Shown here: positions 19,366-29,128 of the stretch, in pieces
Layout: each line of letters starts with the position of its first letter
Position numbering within the stretch: position 1 is the stretch's first letter
NCBI RefSeq assembly: GCF_000622325.1
Contig: NZ_JASE01000005.1
Location: 2,480,001-2,544,000 of the forward strand
Source: Sulfitobacter geojensis
GTDB taxonomy: Bacteria > Pseudomonadota > Alphaproteobacteria > Rhodobacterales > Rhodobacteraceae
Length of the DNA stretch: 64,000 nt
Reading direction: 5' to 3'
Notes under the pieces: generated by a model
Seen by the model: only the letters and a program-made list of their open reading frames with translations
What the model was told of the DNA's origin: nothing
Database searches by the model: none
Translations under genes and position numbers: made by a program

Positions 19366-20889
19366 ATGGCCAAGTCTGCGGATGCCTTTCGCACCATTTC
19401 CGAAGTCGCTGACTGGCTGGGCATTCAAGCCCATGTGCTGCGCTTTTGGGAAAGCAAATTCACACAGGTGCGTCCGGTAAAACGCGCCGGCGGACGGCGC
19501 TATTATCGCCCCAACGATATGTTGTTGTTGGGTGGGATCAAACAATTGCTGCACGAGGACGGCCTGACGATCAAAGGCGTCCAGAAAATCCTGCGCGAAG
19601 AAGGCATGAACCATGTCGCGGCCCTGTCACAACCGCTGGACGAGTTGACCCAATCGCTGCTCGACGAATCCCCGCCCACGCCCTTTATCGATGTGCCCGA
19701 AGAGGCACAGGAAGAAACCGGCGTCGTGCTGAATTTCGACAAGAAAACCCAGCCCGTTGAGGACACAGCGGAAACCGTCGCGCCCGCTGCGGACCCTGTC
19801 GTTGAAACGGCACCTGTCGAGGACACCGCCACGCCTGATGATGCGTCATCAGCCGATGCAGCTGCGGTCGAAACCGTAAAAGATGAGGCCCCTCAGACAG
19901 CACGGGCCGAAGGCGAAGCCGCGCCTGCTGTGGACAATGCAGCGGCACCATCTCAAACCGATGAAGAAGCGGGTCCAGCGGCTGACGTGCAGCCCGAAAC
20001 CGTTGCTGACGTGCCAGAATCGCTCACTGCTGAAGATGCAAAAGATGCATCGCCTGCTGACGCGGCAGCGCATGTCTCACAGGAAGAAAGTGCGGAGGCA
20101 CAAACGGAACTCCCTGCCCAATCCGCCCCACAGGACGGCGCGGCCCCCGAACCAGCGCAGACCTCGGCACCCGCGTCCGCCGACCAGCCTGAAGAGGCAG
20201 CCGAAGAGGCCGAAAGCGTCGAACCCGCGCAGGTGAACGAACATATCACCATTGTCGAACCTGCCCCGATGGCACGCCCCGAACCGGTTTTCGAAAAAGT
20301 GCCCCTTGTGGCGGACGAACTGGAAGACCAGCCCGAAACGGCAGAATCTACCGAAGGTGCCGCGGAAGAATCACCGGCCCCCGTAGACGCGACATCGGAA
20401 GAAACATCCCAGCCATCGCAGGATGTGGTTGAAGCGGATGAGGACGAAACCGCGACGGATGATCCCGAGCAGGAAGAATCTGCGCCCGCAGATGATGACA
20501 CCGCCGCCCTGCCCGCCTTTTTGCGCCGGTCGGTGGCGGACGCGGATCAACCCGACGTTTCCGACAACATGCCGGTAGACGGTGCTACAGACGATTCTGT
20601 AACAGTCCAAGACGCGCCGGACGCCGACGCGGGGCCCGAACCCGCGCAAGCCCCGCACCCCGCAGCACCCAAACCGCGCGTCATCGACATGCCGGCGTTC
20701 ACGCCGGAACATGAAATCAGCGCCGCGCCCGCAGTTTTAAGTGCGGCCTTTACCTGCAAGCAGTTGAACACGACGCAGGCCCGCAAAATTGCGCCCTTGC
20801 TTGAAAAGCTGACGGTTCTGCGCGATTCCATGGCTGCAACGCGACCCGGTGCACGACAGACAGGTGCAGCCTCGCCATCAAACGACTGA
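19366..20889 (+). CDS. MerR-family regulator with a 400-residue acidic low-complexity tail
   Basis: 507 residues. The first about 75 residues are a MerR winged-helix DNA-binding domain ([59 protein letters not shown]), the type often found beside ihfA. From about residue 100 to 450 the sequence is almost entirely Ala, Glu, Asp, Pro, Thr and Ser, with no recognisable effector domain, and it closes with a short helical segment ([27 protein letters not shown]) that may form a coiled coil. Related proteins with shorter tails are known; this length is unusual. Target and signal unknown. Confidence 0.85.
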   Translation: MAKSADAFRTISEVADWLGIQAHVLRFWESKFTQVRPVKRAGGRRYYRPNDMLLLGGIKQLLHEDGLTIKGVQKILREEGMNHVAALSQPLDELTQSLLDESPPTPFIDVPEEAQEETGVVLNFDKKTQPVEDTAETVAPAADPVVETAPVEDTATPDDASSADAAAVETVKDEAPQTARAEGEAAPAVDNAAAPSQTDEEAGPAADVQPETVADVPESLTAEDAKDASPADAAAHVSQEESAEAQTELPAQSAPQDGAAPEPAQTSAPASADQPEEAAEEAESVEPAQVNEHITIVEPAPMARPEPVFEKVPLVADELEDQPETAESTEGAAEESPAPVDATSEETSQPSQDVVEADEDETATDDPEQEESAPADDDTAALPAFLRRSVADADQPDVSDNMPVDGATDDSVTVQDAPDADAGPEPAQAPHPAAPKPRVIDMPAFTPEHEISAAPAVLSAAFTCKQLNTTQARKIAPLLEKLTVLRDSMAATRPGARQTGAASPSND

Positions 20890-20955
20890 TCCGATGCGCT
20901 TTGTGCCAATTCTCTCTTGCGCGGCTTCAAAGATCAGCTATGAACACCCCCATGT

Positions 20956-21032
20956 CGGGCTATGGCGCAGTCTGGTAGCGCGTCCGTCTGGGGGACGGAA
21001 GGTCGCAGGTTCGAGTCCTGCTAGCCCGACCA
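20956..21032 (+). tRNA. tRNA-Pro, anticodon GGG
   Basis: A complete cloverleaf with encoded CCA. The acceptor stem pairs CGGGCTA with TAGCCCG, followed by discriminator A. The anticodon stem is TCCGT/ACGGA with loop CTGGGGG, so positions 34-36 are GGG (reads CCC). The T-arm has GGTTCGAGTC. It is followed by a good intrinsic terminator. Confidence 0.95.
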
Positions 21033-21045
21033 ACCGACATACATC

Positions 21046-21079
21046 AAACGCTCGCAGCCCCTTGGGTGTGCGGGCGTTT
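21046..21079 (+). terminator. Intrinsic terminator after tRNA-Pro(GGG)
   Basis: AAACGCTCGCA pairs with TGCGGGCGTTT (eleven pairs, one G-U), with a 12-base loop, followed by GAGTTTT. Placed 14 bases after the tRNA CCA end. Confidence 0.8.
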
Positions 21080-21103
21080 GAGTTTTAACAAGGGATCCCC
21101 GAA

Positions 21104-22189
21104 ATGAATGACGTCATGCAGGGTGTGATCCCCAATCAGCTGATCCAGACGATGATCGACGCCGGCGAAATTACCGCCCGCCCCGCGATCACGTCGGAAC
21201 AGATCCAACCTGCCAGCCTTGATCTGCGCCTTGGCGATGTGGCCTATCGCGTGCGCGCGTCGTTTCTGGCGGGGCATGGCGCGAAAGTATCTGACCGGCT
21301 TGAAGAATTCGAAATGCACCGCGTCGATCTGAACGACGGGGCGGTGCTTGAGAAAGGCTGCGTTTATGTTGTGCCCCTGATGGAACGTCTGGACCTGCCC
21401 GCCGATCTGTCAGCCGTCGCCAACGCCAAAAGCTCGACCGGCCGTCTTGACCTGTTGACCCGTACCATCACCGACGGCGGCACCGAATTTGACCGCATTG
21501 CACCGGGCTACGCGGGCCCGCTTTACGCTGAAATCTGTCCACGCTCGTTTTCTGTACTGGTGCGCCCCGGCATGCGGTTGAACCAGATCCGTTTCGGGCG
21601 CGGCGATGCCGTGTTGAACGACGATGCGCTGCGCGCCCTGCACGACGTGACCCCGTTGGTCGATGGCGATGCGGTGATTGACGAAGGGCTGGGGTTTTCC
21701 GTTGATCTGAAACTTCCCGAAACGACGCTGGTCGGTTACCGCGCCAAACCGCATACGGGCGTGATTGATCTGGACAATATCGGCTATTACGAACCGGCAG
21801 AATATTGGGAAGAAGTTCACAGCAGCAACGGCCAGATCATTCTTGATCCCGGCGCGTTTTATATCCTTGTCAGCCGCGAGGCGGTGACAATTCCGCCGGA
21901 CTACGCGGCCGAAATGGCCCCCTATCTGGCAATGGTTGGTGAATTTCGTGTCCACTATGCGGGCTTTTTCGACCCCGGTTTCGGCTATGCAGACGCAGGC
22001 GGTGCCGGATCACGCGGCGTGCTGGAAGTGCGCTGTCACGAGGCCCCCTTCGTGCTGGAGCACGGTCAGGTTGTGGGCCGCTTAGTCTATGAACGCATGT
22101 GCGAAGCACCTACACAGCTCTACGGCGCAGAACTGGCGTCAAACTATCAGGGCCAAGGCCTGAAACTGTCAAAACACTTCAAAGCATAA
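21104..22189 (+). CDS. dcd: dCTP deaminase, long alphaproteobacterial form
   Basis: A 361-residue protein of the DCD family, about twice the length of the E. coli enzyme, as is usual for the alphaproteobacterial form annotated as 2'-deoxycytidine 5'-triphosphate deaminase. The active-site block NAKSSTGRLDLLTRTITDGGTEFDRI corresponds to the SxxAR-type motif with the catalytic Glu, and IQPASLDLRLGD is the conserved N-terminal strand. The second half (about 200-360) looks like another dUTPase-fold copy. It deaminates dCTP to dUTP on the way to dTMP. ATG at 21104 with AAGGGA upstream. Confidence 0.87.
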   Translation: MNDVMQGVIPNQLIQTMIDAGEITARPAITSEQIQPASLDLRLGDVAYRVRASFLAGHGAKVSDRLEEFEMHRVDLNDGAVLEKGCVYVVPLMERLDLPADLSAVANAKSSTGRLDLLTRTITDGGTEFDRIAPGYAGPLYAEICPRSFSVLVRPGMRLNQIRFGRGDAVLNDDALRALHDVTPLVDGDAVIDEGLGFSVDLKLPETTLVGYRAKPHTGVIDLDNIGYYEPAEYWEEVHSSNGQIILDPGAFYILVSREAVTIPPDYAAEMAPYLAMVGEFRVHYAGFFDPGFGYADAGGAGSRGVLEVRCHEAPFVLEHGQVVGRLVYERMCEAPTQLYGAELASNYQGQGLKLSKHFKA

Positions 22190-22190
22190 A

Positions 22191-22207
22191 CGCAGGAAAT
22201 CCCTGCG
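22191..22207. terminator. Small hairpin between two convergent genes
   Basis: CGCAGG, AAATC, CCTGCG, two bases after the dcd stop and eleven before the end of the minus-strand small gene. On the minus strand it is followed by TTTATG, so it may serve that side better. Confidence 0.5.
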
Positions 22208-22217
22208 ACATCAGGGG

Positions 22218-22490
22218 TTATTTCACCCGTCGCATGACCTTCATCGCCTGTTTCGCCTGCCGCGCCTGTTGGCGGGCGTGGCGTTGCTGGCGGCGCTCTT
22301 CGGGGGTCAGCTGTGGTGCGATCGGGTTGCCATAGTCATCCAGCGCATCGGGCGGCAATTGCTGGGCGTTGCGCCCTTGGCCCTTGCGGCGCTGGCCTAT
22401 CTCGCTGGCCTTGTCAAAGCCCGCACTGACACCGCGACGGACCAATTGGTGCATCACCTGACGGATGATCATGTTGATGATCTGGTTCAT
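22218..22490 (-). CDS. Small basic, glutamine/arginine-rich protein, function unknown
   Basis: A 90-residue protein: the N-terminal MNQIINMIIRQVMHQLVRRGVSAGFDKASE could be an amphipathic helix, the middle has Pro-rich linkers (QLPPDALDDYGNPIAPQLTPEE) and the C-terminus is an Arg/Gln/Ala helix (RRQQRHARQQARQAKQAMKVMRRVK). GAGGAG six bases before the ATG at 22490 supports expression. No family known to me. Might bind nucleic acid or membranes because of its charge, which is inference only. It lies upstream of nothing on its strand, between dcd and scpB. Confidence 0.6.
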   Translation of the reverse strand: MNQIINMIIRQVMHQLVRRGVSAGFDKASEIGQRRKGQGRNAQQLPPDALDDYGNPIAPQLTPEERRQQRHARQQARQAKQAMKVMRRVK

Positions 22491-22571
22491 TGACTGCTCC
22501 TCGCTTTGCCTCAATCCTCTATATAGCAAGGATTGCGGCGATTTTCAGGCCCTTCTTGCAAACCGGCGGAA

Positions 22572-23228
22572 TTAATCCTCGAACAGTTCGGACTGGCCCT
22601 CGTTGGTTTCTTCGTCAATTCCGCCATCCCCCGGCACCGGCGCGTCGCCCAATGGCGCGCGGCTTTCCAGTAATCCGGCGGAACGCAGTTCTTTCAACCC
22701 CGGCAGGTCGCGCGCGTTCTCAAGGCCAAAGTGGTCCAGGAACCCTTGCGTCACAACAAATGTCACCGGCCGGCCCGGCGTCATCTTGCGCCGCCCGAAA
22801 CGGATCCACTCCATTTCAAGCAGCTGGTCCACCGTCCCGCGCGATACGGAAACGCCACGGATTTCCTCGATCTCGGCACGGGTGACCGGCTGGTGATAGG
22901 CAATAATCGCCAGCGTTTCGATCGCGGCGCGGCTGAGTTTGCGGATTTCGACGGTTTCGTGTTGCATCAAAAAACCCAGATCCGCCGCCGTGCGCATCGC
23001 ATATCCATCCCCGACACGCACAACTTGAACCCCGCGCCCCTCGTAGCGTTTGCGCAGATACACCATCGCTTCGGCCGGATCACAGCCATGCGGCATCCGT
23101 GCCGCCAGATCACGCAGGGTAATCGGTTCCGAGGTGGCAAAAAGCACGGCTTCGATCATGCGTTCCTGTTCGGCCATGGGGGGCGCTTCGAACAGGCTTT
23201 CTTCCGGTGTTTCAATCTCTTCAGCCAC
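22572..23228 (-). CDS. scpB: Segregation and condensation protein ScpB
   Basis: A 218-residue kleisin-associated winged-helix protein that acts with ScpA and SMC in chromosome condensation. The core is seen in MIEAVLFATSEPITLRDLAARMP, the second winged helix AAIETLAIIAYHQPVTRAEIEEIRGVSVSRGTVDQLLEMEWIRFGRR, and VTQGFLDHFGLENARDLPGL. I choose GTG at 23228 as start: it overlaps the scpA end by eight bases, has AAAGGG nine bases upstream, and gives MAEEIETPEES. An ATG at 23177 is the alternative. Confidence 0.9.
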   Translation of the reverse strand: MAEEIETPEESLFEAPPMAEQERMIEAVLFATSEPITLRDLAARMPHGCDPAEAMVYLRKRYEGRGVQVVRVGDGYAMRTAADLGFLMQHETVEIRKLSRAAIETLAIIAYHQPVTRAEIEEIRGVSVSRGTVDQLLEMEWIRFGRRKMTPGRPVTFVVTQGFLDHFGLENARDLPGLKELRSAGLLESRAPLGDAPVPGDGGIDEETNEGQSELFED

Positions 23229-24015
23229 GCGGCGTATCCCTTTTTCGCAACTGGATCGGCGCAAAACTTTCGTTTTGCCGGATCTCCAGATGGCCCTCCT
23301 TTACCAGCTCCAGGGAGGCCGCAAATGTAGCCGCGGTCGCAGAGCGGCGCTTGACCGGGTCGCTTTCCCAGCCCTCGGGCAGATAGCTCATCAGATCGCC
23401 CCAGTCGCCCGCATAGCCGATCAATCCGCGCATCCGCTCCAAGGCCTGTTCCATGGTGAAAACCGCGTCACGGTCCATCACAAAGGGACGGAATTCGTCC
23501 TTGGTCCTGATCCGCGCATAGCCTTGCATCAGGTCCAGAAGGGTGGCGGTATAGGTGACCTTGCGCACCCGTTCGACTTCATGCGTCTGCCCCCGGGCAA
23601 AGAAATCACGCCCCAACTGGTCCCGCGCCATCAGCCGCGCCGCCGCATCGCGCATCGCTTGCAACCGCTCAAGCTGGAACGCCAGATGTGCGGCCAGCTC
23701 TTCGCCCGACGGGCCCTCCTCGGTGGGGTCAGGGGGTAACAGAAGGCGGGATTTCAAAAACGCCAGCCACGCCGCCATCACCAGATAATCCGCGGCAAGT
23801 TCAAGCCGCAGCGCCTTGGCCTTTTCCACAAAAGCCAGATACTGCCGTGCCAGTTGCAACACCGACACTTTGCGCAAATCGACCTTCTGCGTACGGCTTA
23901 GCGTCAGCAACAGGTCAAGCGGCCCTTCAAAGCCGTCCACGTCGATGATCAACGCCTCGGCAGCCATCCTTTCGGCGACCGATACCTTGTCTTCCTGGAA
24001 TAGAGTTTCAGCCAT
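23221..24015 (-). CDS. scpA: Segregation and condensation protein ScpA
   Basis: A 264-residue kleisin that bridges SMC heads. N-terminal LIIDVDGFEGPLDLLLTLSRTQKVDLRKVSVLQLARQYLAFVEK is the family signature; helices in the middle (ADYLVMAAWLAFLKSRLLLPP) and a winged-helix C-terminus (TAATFAASLELVKEGHLEIRQNESFAPIQLR) follow. ATG at 24015 overlaps the nagZ stop by eight bases. Cotranscribed with nagZ and scpB, as in many alphaproteobacteria. Confidence 0.93.
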   Translation of the reverse strand: MAETLFQEDKVSVAERMAAEALIIDVDGFEGPLDLLLTLSRTQKVDLRKVSVLQLARQYLAFVEKAKALRLELAADYLVMAAWLAFLKSRLLLPPDPTEEGPSGEELAAHLAFQLERLQAMRDAAARLMARDQLGRDFFARGQTHEVERVRKVTYTATLLDLMQGYARIRTKDEFRPFVMDRDAVFTMEQALERMRGLIGYAGDWGDLMSYLPEGWESDPVKRRSATAATFAASLELVKEGHLEIRQNESFAPIQLRKRDTPRG

Positions 24016-25012
24016 GCACCGCCCCGCCCAAAAGCGCTTCAAACTCGCGCTCAAGGGCCGGAATGTCAACGGCGTCAGGTTGGGTGCGCATAGCAAGGGC
24101 GCGTTCGGCGCGGATCTGCGCCGTTGGTGTCATGCGCCCTGCCGCTTGCGTTACCGCACGCCTGTCTTCCAGCGACGCGTTGCAATAAAGCACAACATCA
24201 CAACCCGCTTTGATCGCGGCGGCCGCGTTTTCAGAGGGCGTGCCGGACAGGGCTTTCATCGAAATGTCGTCGGTCATGATCAAGTTGTCAAAATCAAGAT
24301 CATTACGGATCAGTTGCATCACCTTGGGCGATAAGGTTGCCGGTGTGTCATCAAGCGCCTCGTAAACCAGATGCGCGGTCATCCCCATGGGCAAGTGGTT
24401 CAACGCTTTGAAAGGTACGAAATCGGTCTGAAATAAATCATCCAATGGTGCAGAAACTGTTGGCAGATCAAAATGGCTGTCCATGGTCGCACGGCCATGG
24501 CCGGGCATGTGTTTCAGCACCGGCAGAACCCCGCCCGACAACATGCCATCCGCAGCGGCGCGCCCCAGTTGCGCCACGCGCACGGGATCGCTGCTGTAGC
24601 ACCGGTTGCGCAGGAAAGCATGGGTCGCCGCCCCCGCGACATCGACCATGGGTGCGCAATTGCTATCAATCCCGACGCTGCGCAACTCTGCTGCGATGAT
24701 CCGGTACATCAGATACATCGCCCGTGGTGCTTGCACCCCCGCCAAAGCGACCAGTTCAAGCGGCGGCATCCATTCGCGCCAATAAGGCGCACGCATCCGC
24801 TGCACCCGCCCGCCTTCCTGATCTATGGTGATAAGCGCCTCGCGCCCGACCGCCTCGCGCATCTCGTCGCAAAGCGCACGGACCTGATCGGGCGTGTCGA
24901 TGTTGCGGGCAAACAGGATAAACCCGAAGGGGTCGGCGTCGCGAAACAGCGTTTTTTCGTCTGCCGTCAGGCGCAAACCATCCGCATCGATGATCGTCGC
25001 GCCAAAAGTCAT
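24008..25012 (-). CDS. nagZ: Beta-N-acetylglucosaminidase NagZ (GH3)
   Basis: A 334-residue cytosolic glycoside hydrolase family 3 enzyme that removes GlcNAc from anhydro-muropeptides during wall recycling. Signature KHMPGHGRATMDSH (167-180) includes the Asp/His pair of the acid/base loop, and the nucleophile Asp lies in MTDDISMKAL (248 or 249). GFILFARN and IDQEGGRVQR are also typical. ATG at 25012 overlaps the stop of the SPOR gene by one base. Works in the same pathway as AnmK (9324-10445). Confidence 0.94.
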   Translation of the reverse strand: MTFGATIIDADGLRLTADEKTLFRDADPFGFILFARNIDTPDQVRALCDEMREAVGREALITIDQEGGRVQRMRAPYWREWMPPLELVALAGVQAPRAMYLMYRIIAAELRSVGIDSNCAPMVDVAGAATHAFLRNRCYSSDPVRVAQLGRAAADGMLSGGVLPVLKHMPGHGRATMDSHFDLPTVSAPLDDLFQTDFVPFKALNHLPMGMTAHLVYEALDDTPATLSPKVMQLIRNDLDFDNLIMTDDISMKALSGTPSENAAAAIKAGCDVVLYCNASLEDRRAVTQAAGRMTPTAQIRAERALAMRTQPDAVDIPALEREFEALLGGAVHG

Positions 25013-26019
25013 CAGCGGGTCACGACCGGAATGCAATCGGCGTTTTCCGCAACCAGTGCCGAACAGAACCGGCGGGCATCCGCGATATCCTCAAAGCCCA
25101 TTGCGCGCAGGCGATAGAACACCCGACCACCGCTGGTGGCTTTCTGTACAATGCGGGTTTTGCCCGACAGATAGACGTCGAAACGACGGCTCAACTGGTC
25201 CCATTGCTCGCGGGCCACTTCGGGACTGTCAAACGCACCAAGCTGTGCAAGCCGCGTACCAGCAGGCAAACTGGATGCCTTGACCTCGTTAGAGGTGCTG
25301 CCCGATGACACCACCGCGGCAGGCGTGACAGAGGCACGCACAGCGGGGCGTTTTTTAGGACGTTTGGACTGGCGCAGACCCGGTCCCGCCACAAGGGCCG
25401 CAACCTGTTCTTCGGCGGCGACTACTTCCTCAACGATCGAACTGTTGACGGACGCAAGCGTCTCTTCGGTCGAATTACCCAGATCGCTGATCGGCGCGAC
25501 GCCGGCGGTCAATTGCGCCACCAGATCATCAACATTGCCGCTTTCAAGGGCGGCCGTCACCTCGTTTGCATCCAGAACGGTGGCATCTTCGGGCAGATTG
25601 GCGACCTGCGCCGCCTGTGGCCCTGATGTCACCATCGAGGCCGGCATCACCTGATCTTCCGCCGTCAAGTCAATCGGTTTAGGCGCAAGGATCAGCCGGT
25701 CCGCCGGTTTTGCCGCCGTGCCGACCGCCGCAACCGCATTCACAGACAGACCCTGATGGCTGGCCTTTTCACCACCCGGTTCATCGGGACGGATGCGCAT
25801 TTCGCCGCTGGCCGCGCGGACCACGGGAATGCCGCTTACATCACGGACCAGCAGCTTGTAGCCCCATACCCCGATGCCCACGATAAGCGCAAAGGACACC
25901 ACCGCCCCTGCCACATTTGTAAGTGTTGTCAAACTGTTGGACGGTCCAGTTGATCCGGCTACGGAAAGTGAATCGTCATAGTATTCCCCCGCCATGGGGG
26001 AAGACGTGTAATCTGCCAT
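25012..26019 (-). CDS. SPOR-domain inner-membrane protein
   Basis: 335 residues: short cytosolic N-terminus, one membrane helix (NVAGAVVSFALIVGIGVWGYKLL, about 36-58), a long periplasmic Ala/Val/Pro/Glu linker, and a C-terminal SPOR domain (about 255-335: AGTRLAQLGAFDSPEVAREQWDQLSRRF, VFYRLRAMGFEDIADARRFCSALVAENADCIPV). SPOR domains bind denuded septal peptidoglycan, so a role at the division site is likely. ATG at 26019 has GAGG five bases upstream. Upstream of nagZ in the same operon, in keeping with a wall-related function. Confidence 0.88.
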   Translation of the reverse strand: MADYTSSPMAGEYYDDSLSVAGSTGPSNSLTTLTNVAGAVVSFALIVGIGVWGYKLLVRDVSGIPVVRAASGEMRIRPDEPGGEKASHQGLSVNAVAAVGTAAKPADRLILAPKPIDLTAEDQVMPASMVTSGPQAAQVANLPEDATVLDANEVTAALESGNVDDLVAQLTAGVAPISDLGNSTEETLASVNSSIVEEVVAAEEQVAALVAGPGLRQSKRPKKRPAVRASVTPAAVVSSGSTSNEVKASSLPAGTRLAQLGAFDSPEVAREQWDQLSRRFDVYLSGKTRIVQKATSGGRVFYRLRAMGFEDIADARRFCSALVAENADCIPVVTR

Positions 26020-26096
26020 CTTTGCCTCATCGCCCAGCGGATACATTGCCCGATGGGTCCAGTTTTGGGGTTACCTGTGTGTCGGCGCGATCTGTC

Positions 26097-27839
26097 TTAA
26101 CGCATCTCTTCTGCCGGTGTGACACCAAGAATACCAAGCCCTGCCGCAATTACAATCGCCGTGGACCGTGCAAGGGCAATTTTTGCCTGAGAGGTTGCCG
26201 GATCATCCTGAATAAAGCGCAAGGACGTCACCTCGTTGCCCTTGTTCCAATGCCCGTGCAGATCGGCCGCCAGTTCATACAGGTAAAACGCAACGCGGTG
26301 GGGTTCGTTTGTGCGCGCGGCTGTTTCAACCAGTCGTGGCCACTCGGCCAGCTTGCGCAGCACACCCAACTCGCTCTCGTGATCCAGCAGGCTCAGGTCC
26401 GCCGCTGCAAGTGTCGCATCATCGGTTGCGATGCCCGCCTCTGCCGCCTTGCGCAGCACGGATGCCACCCGCGCATGGGCGTATTGCACGTAGAACACAG
26501 GGTTCTCGCGGCTTTGCTCCAGCACCTTGTCGAAATCGAAGTCCAGCATCGCGTCGTTCTTGCGGGTCAGCATCACAAAGCGTGTCACATCGGGGCCAAC
26601 CTGATCGACCACATCGCGCAGGGTCACGAACGTCCCTGCCCGTTTGGACATCTTGAAAGGCTCACCGTTCTTGAACAGCTTGACCAGCTGCGTCAGCTTG
26701 ATGTCCAGCGGCACAGTGCCCCCCGACAACGCCGACACAGCCGCCTTCATCCGTTTGACATAGCCACCGTGGTCCGCGCCAAAGACGTCGATCAACAAGT
26801 CAAAGCCGCGCTGCACCTTGTCGTAGTGATACGCAATGTCCGGCGCGAAATAAGTCCAGCCGCCATCGGACTTCATCACCGGACGATCCACATCATCGCC
26901 ATGCTCTGTCGATTTGAACAGCGTCTGCTCGCGCGGTTCCCAATCTTCGGGCTTCTTGCCCTTTGGCGGCTCAAGCACGCCTTCATAGATCAGGCCCTTG
27001 TTCTTAAGGTCTTCCAGCGCAGCTTCGATCCGGCCTGTGCCATAAAGCGACTTTTCGGAATAGAACACATCCATCTCGACACCCAAAGCTTTGAGATCGC
27101 TGCGGATAAGGTCCATCATCTTTTCAGTGGCAAATTCGCGGATATCACTGATCCACACCTGTTCGCCCTTATCCAGATAGGCATCCCCCACCTTGGCTTT
27201 CAGCGCCTCGCCGACTTCGATCAGATAGTCGCCCGGATAAGTCCCGTCGGGAAATGCAACCTTTTGCCCGTGCGCTTCTTGATAACGCAGATAGACAGAG
27301 CGCGCCAAAACGTCGACCTGTGCGCCGCCGTCGTTAATGTAATATTCACGCGTCACGTCAAAGCCGGCGAAATCCAGCAACGACGCCAGCGCATCCCCGA
27401 ACACCGCGCCGCGCGTATGTCCCACATGTAACGGCCCCGTCGGGTTGGCCGAGACATATTCGACGTTAACCTTTTTGCCCTGCCCCAAGGAGCCACGACC
27501 AAATGCTGTGCCTTCGCTCAGTACCGTTTTTGCAATCGCTTGCCAGTTGCTTGGTGCAAGACGCAGGTTCAAAAAACCCGGCCCTGCGATTTCGGCCGAT
27601 GTGATGCGCGGATCTTCGGCCAGCTTGCTTGCCAGCATTTCGGCAATATCGCGTGGCTTCATGCCCGCGGGCTTGGCCAGTACCATTGCGGCATTGGTCG
27701 CCATATCGCCATGCGCCGGATCGCGCGGGGGCTCGGCTGTGATGGGATCGAAATTCAACCCCTCCGGCAATGTTCCGGCGGACACCATTTGGTCCAAGGT
27801 GGTTGTGACAAGATCGCGGATTTCGGCAAAGATATTCAT
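26097..27839 (-). CDS. argS: Arginyl-tRNA synthetase
   Basis: 580 residues, class I. HIGH motif HVGH at 138-141 in [21 protein letters not shown] in [15 protein letters not shown]-terminal additional domain and a C-terminal DALR anticodon-binding domain with [16 protein letters not shown]. Charges tRNA-Arg. ATG at 27839 has AAGGA upstream and gives the normal N-terminus [11 protein letters not shown]. Between dgt and the SPOR gene on the same strand. Confidence 0.96.
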   Translation of the reverse strand: MNIFAEIRDLVTTTLDQMVSAGTLPEGLNFDPITAEPPRDPAHGDMATNAAMVLAKPAGMKPRDIAEMLASKLAEDPRITSAEIAGPGFLNLRLAPSNWQAIAKTVLSEGTAFGRGSLGQGKKVNVEYVSANPTGPLHVGHTRGAVFGDALASLLDFAGFDVTREYYINDGGAQVDVLARSVYLRYQEAHGQKVAFPDGTYPGDYLIEVGEALKAKVGDAYLDKGEQVWISDIREFATEKMMDLIRSDLKALGVEMDVFYSEKSLYGTGRIEAALEDLKNKGLIYEGVLEPPKGKKPEDWEPREQTLFKSTEHGDDVDRPVMKSDGGWTYFAPDIAYHYDKVQRGFDLLIDVFGADHGGYVKRMKAAVSALSGGTVPLDIKLTQLVKLFKNGEPFKMSKRAGTFVTLRDVVDQVGPDVTRFVMLTRKNDAMLDFDFDKVLEQSRENPVFYVQYAHARVASVLRKAAEAGIATDDATLAAADLSLLDHESELGVLRKLAEWPRLVETAARTNEPHRVAFYLYELAADLHGHWNKGNEVTSLRFIQDDPATSQAKIALARSTAIVIAAGLGILGVTPAEEMR

Positions 27840-27893
27840 AGTCAGTTCCTTATTCGCTTGTGTCTCTATCACCTCAATTTGCGCACTCAAGCC

Positions 27894-29045
27894 CTAACGC
27901 GTTGCATCTTTGGTCAAGCGCGCGTGTTCTGCATAGGCATATCGGTCGGTCATTCCGGCAATGTAGTCACAAACCATCCGCGCGAGCGTGGTCTGATCTT
28001 GCGCCGCCTCTTCGATCTGTCTGGCCCAATGGCGCGGCAAAAGCGTGGGGTTTTCAAGGAACATCGGGAACAGGTCCTCGACGATCTTTGTAACCTCGGT
28101 CCGTTTTACCATAACGGAGGGCGCACGATACATTCGGCTGAACAGAAAGGCGCGGATTTCCTGCAAATCCCGCCACATTTGTTGTGAGAACATGATAACT
28201 GTGCGCCCCAAGCGCCTGATATCATGCGCAGAAGTTGCGCCGCTGCCCTCCAGGTTAGCGCGAGAGGTATCAATCACATCCGCCACCATCACACCGAACA
28301 CCCGCCGCAAGGCTTCGTGTCTGCGCCGATAGCCATCGGTATCTGGATACCTCAAATCCACCTCTGCAAAGGCCGCGCCGACCAAGGGCAGCGCGATGAT
28401 TTCCTCATCCGTGAACAGACCTGCGCGCAGCCCGTCGTGCAGATCGTGGTTGTTATAGGCGATGTCGTCGGACAAGGCCGCGACCTGCGCTTCGGCGCTG
28501 GCGTGGGTGTGCAGTTCAAGATCATGCAGCGCGTCATATTCCGCCAGAGCATAGGGCAAATCACCGGTCACCGGCCCGTTATGTTTGGCGATCCCTTCCA
28601 GCGTGTCCCATGTCAGGTTCAATCCGTCGAACTCCGCATAGTGGCGTTCCAACGACGTCACGATCTTGATCGCCTGCGCGTTGTGATCAAAGCCGCCGTA
28701 AGGGGCCATCGCCGCGTGCAGCGCATCCTCGCCTGTGTGGCCAAAGGGCGTGTGGCCCAGGTCATGCGCCAGCGCCACCGCTTCCGTCAGCTCCCCGTTC
28801 AGCCCCAAAGCGCCGGAAATCGTACGCGCCACCTGCGCCACCTCGATCGAATGGGTCAGTCGCGTGCGGTAATAATCGCCCTCATGCTCCACAAAAACCT
28901 GCGTTTTGTGTTTGAGCCTGCGAAAAGCGCTGGCATGAATGATCCGGTCGCGGTCCCGCTGATAGCAGGAGCGAAAAGTGCTTTCCTCTTCGCGCACCCG
29001 CCGTCCCCGGGCGTGTACGGGATCAGAGGCATATGGTGCGCGCAT
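27894..29045 (-). CDS. dgt: Deoxyguanosinetriphosphate triphosphohydrolase-like protein (HD domain)
   Basis: 383 residues. The HD metal site appears as RLTHSIEVAQVAR, AVALAHDLGHTPFGHTGED and a downstream DDIAYNNHDLHDG, typical of type-2 dNTP triphosphohydrolases that cut dNTPs to nucleoside and triphosphate. N-terminal FRSCYQRDRDRIIHASAFRRLKHKTQVF is the family signature. May balance dNTP pools with the nrdJ and dcd products in this window. Divergent from erpA with 83 bases between them. Confidence 0.93.
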   Translation of the reverse strand: MRAPYASDPVHARGRRVREEESTFRSCYQRDRDRIIHASAFRRLKHKTQVFVEHEGDYYRTRLTHSIEVAQVARTISGALGLNGELTEAVALAHDLGHTPFGHTGEDALHAAMAPYGGFDHNAQAIKIVTSLERHYAEFDGLNLTWDTLEGIAKHNGPVTGDLPYALAEYDALHDLELHTHASAEAQVAALSDDIAYNNHDLHDGLRAGLFTDEEIIALPLVGAAFAEVDLRYPDTDGYRRRHEALRRVFGVMVADVIDTSRANLEGSGATSAHDIRRLGRTVIMFSQQMWRDLQEIRAFLFSRMYRAPSVMVKRTEVTKIVEDLFPMFLENPTLLPRHWARQIEEAAQDQTTLARMVCDYIAGMTDRYAYAEHARLTKDATR

Positions 29046-29128
29046 GGCGGCTGGTCCTTGTGGCCTGTCCTTGGGCTTTCTATATTAGGTAAAACCAGCG
29101 ATGAAAACCGCCCCACCGGAGTGCCCCC

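Noticed and set aside
20849-21088. 79-codon frame across tRNA-Pro(GGG)
   Set aside because: Overlaps the MerR gene end and the whole tRNA; no separate ribosome-binding site.
25923-27431. 502-codon frame antisense to argS
   Set aside because: Shadow of argS and part of the SPOR gene; composition typical of antisense GC-rich frames.
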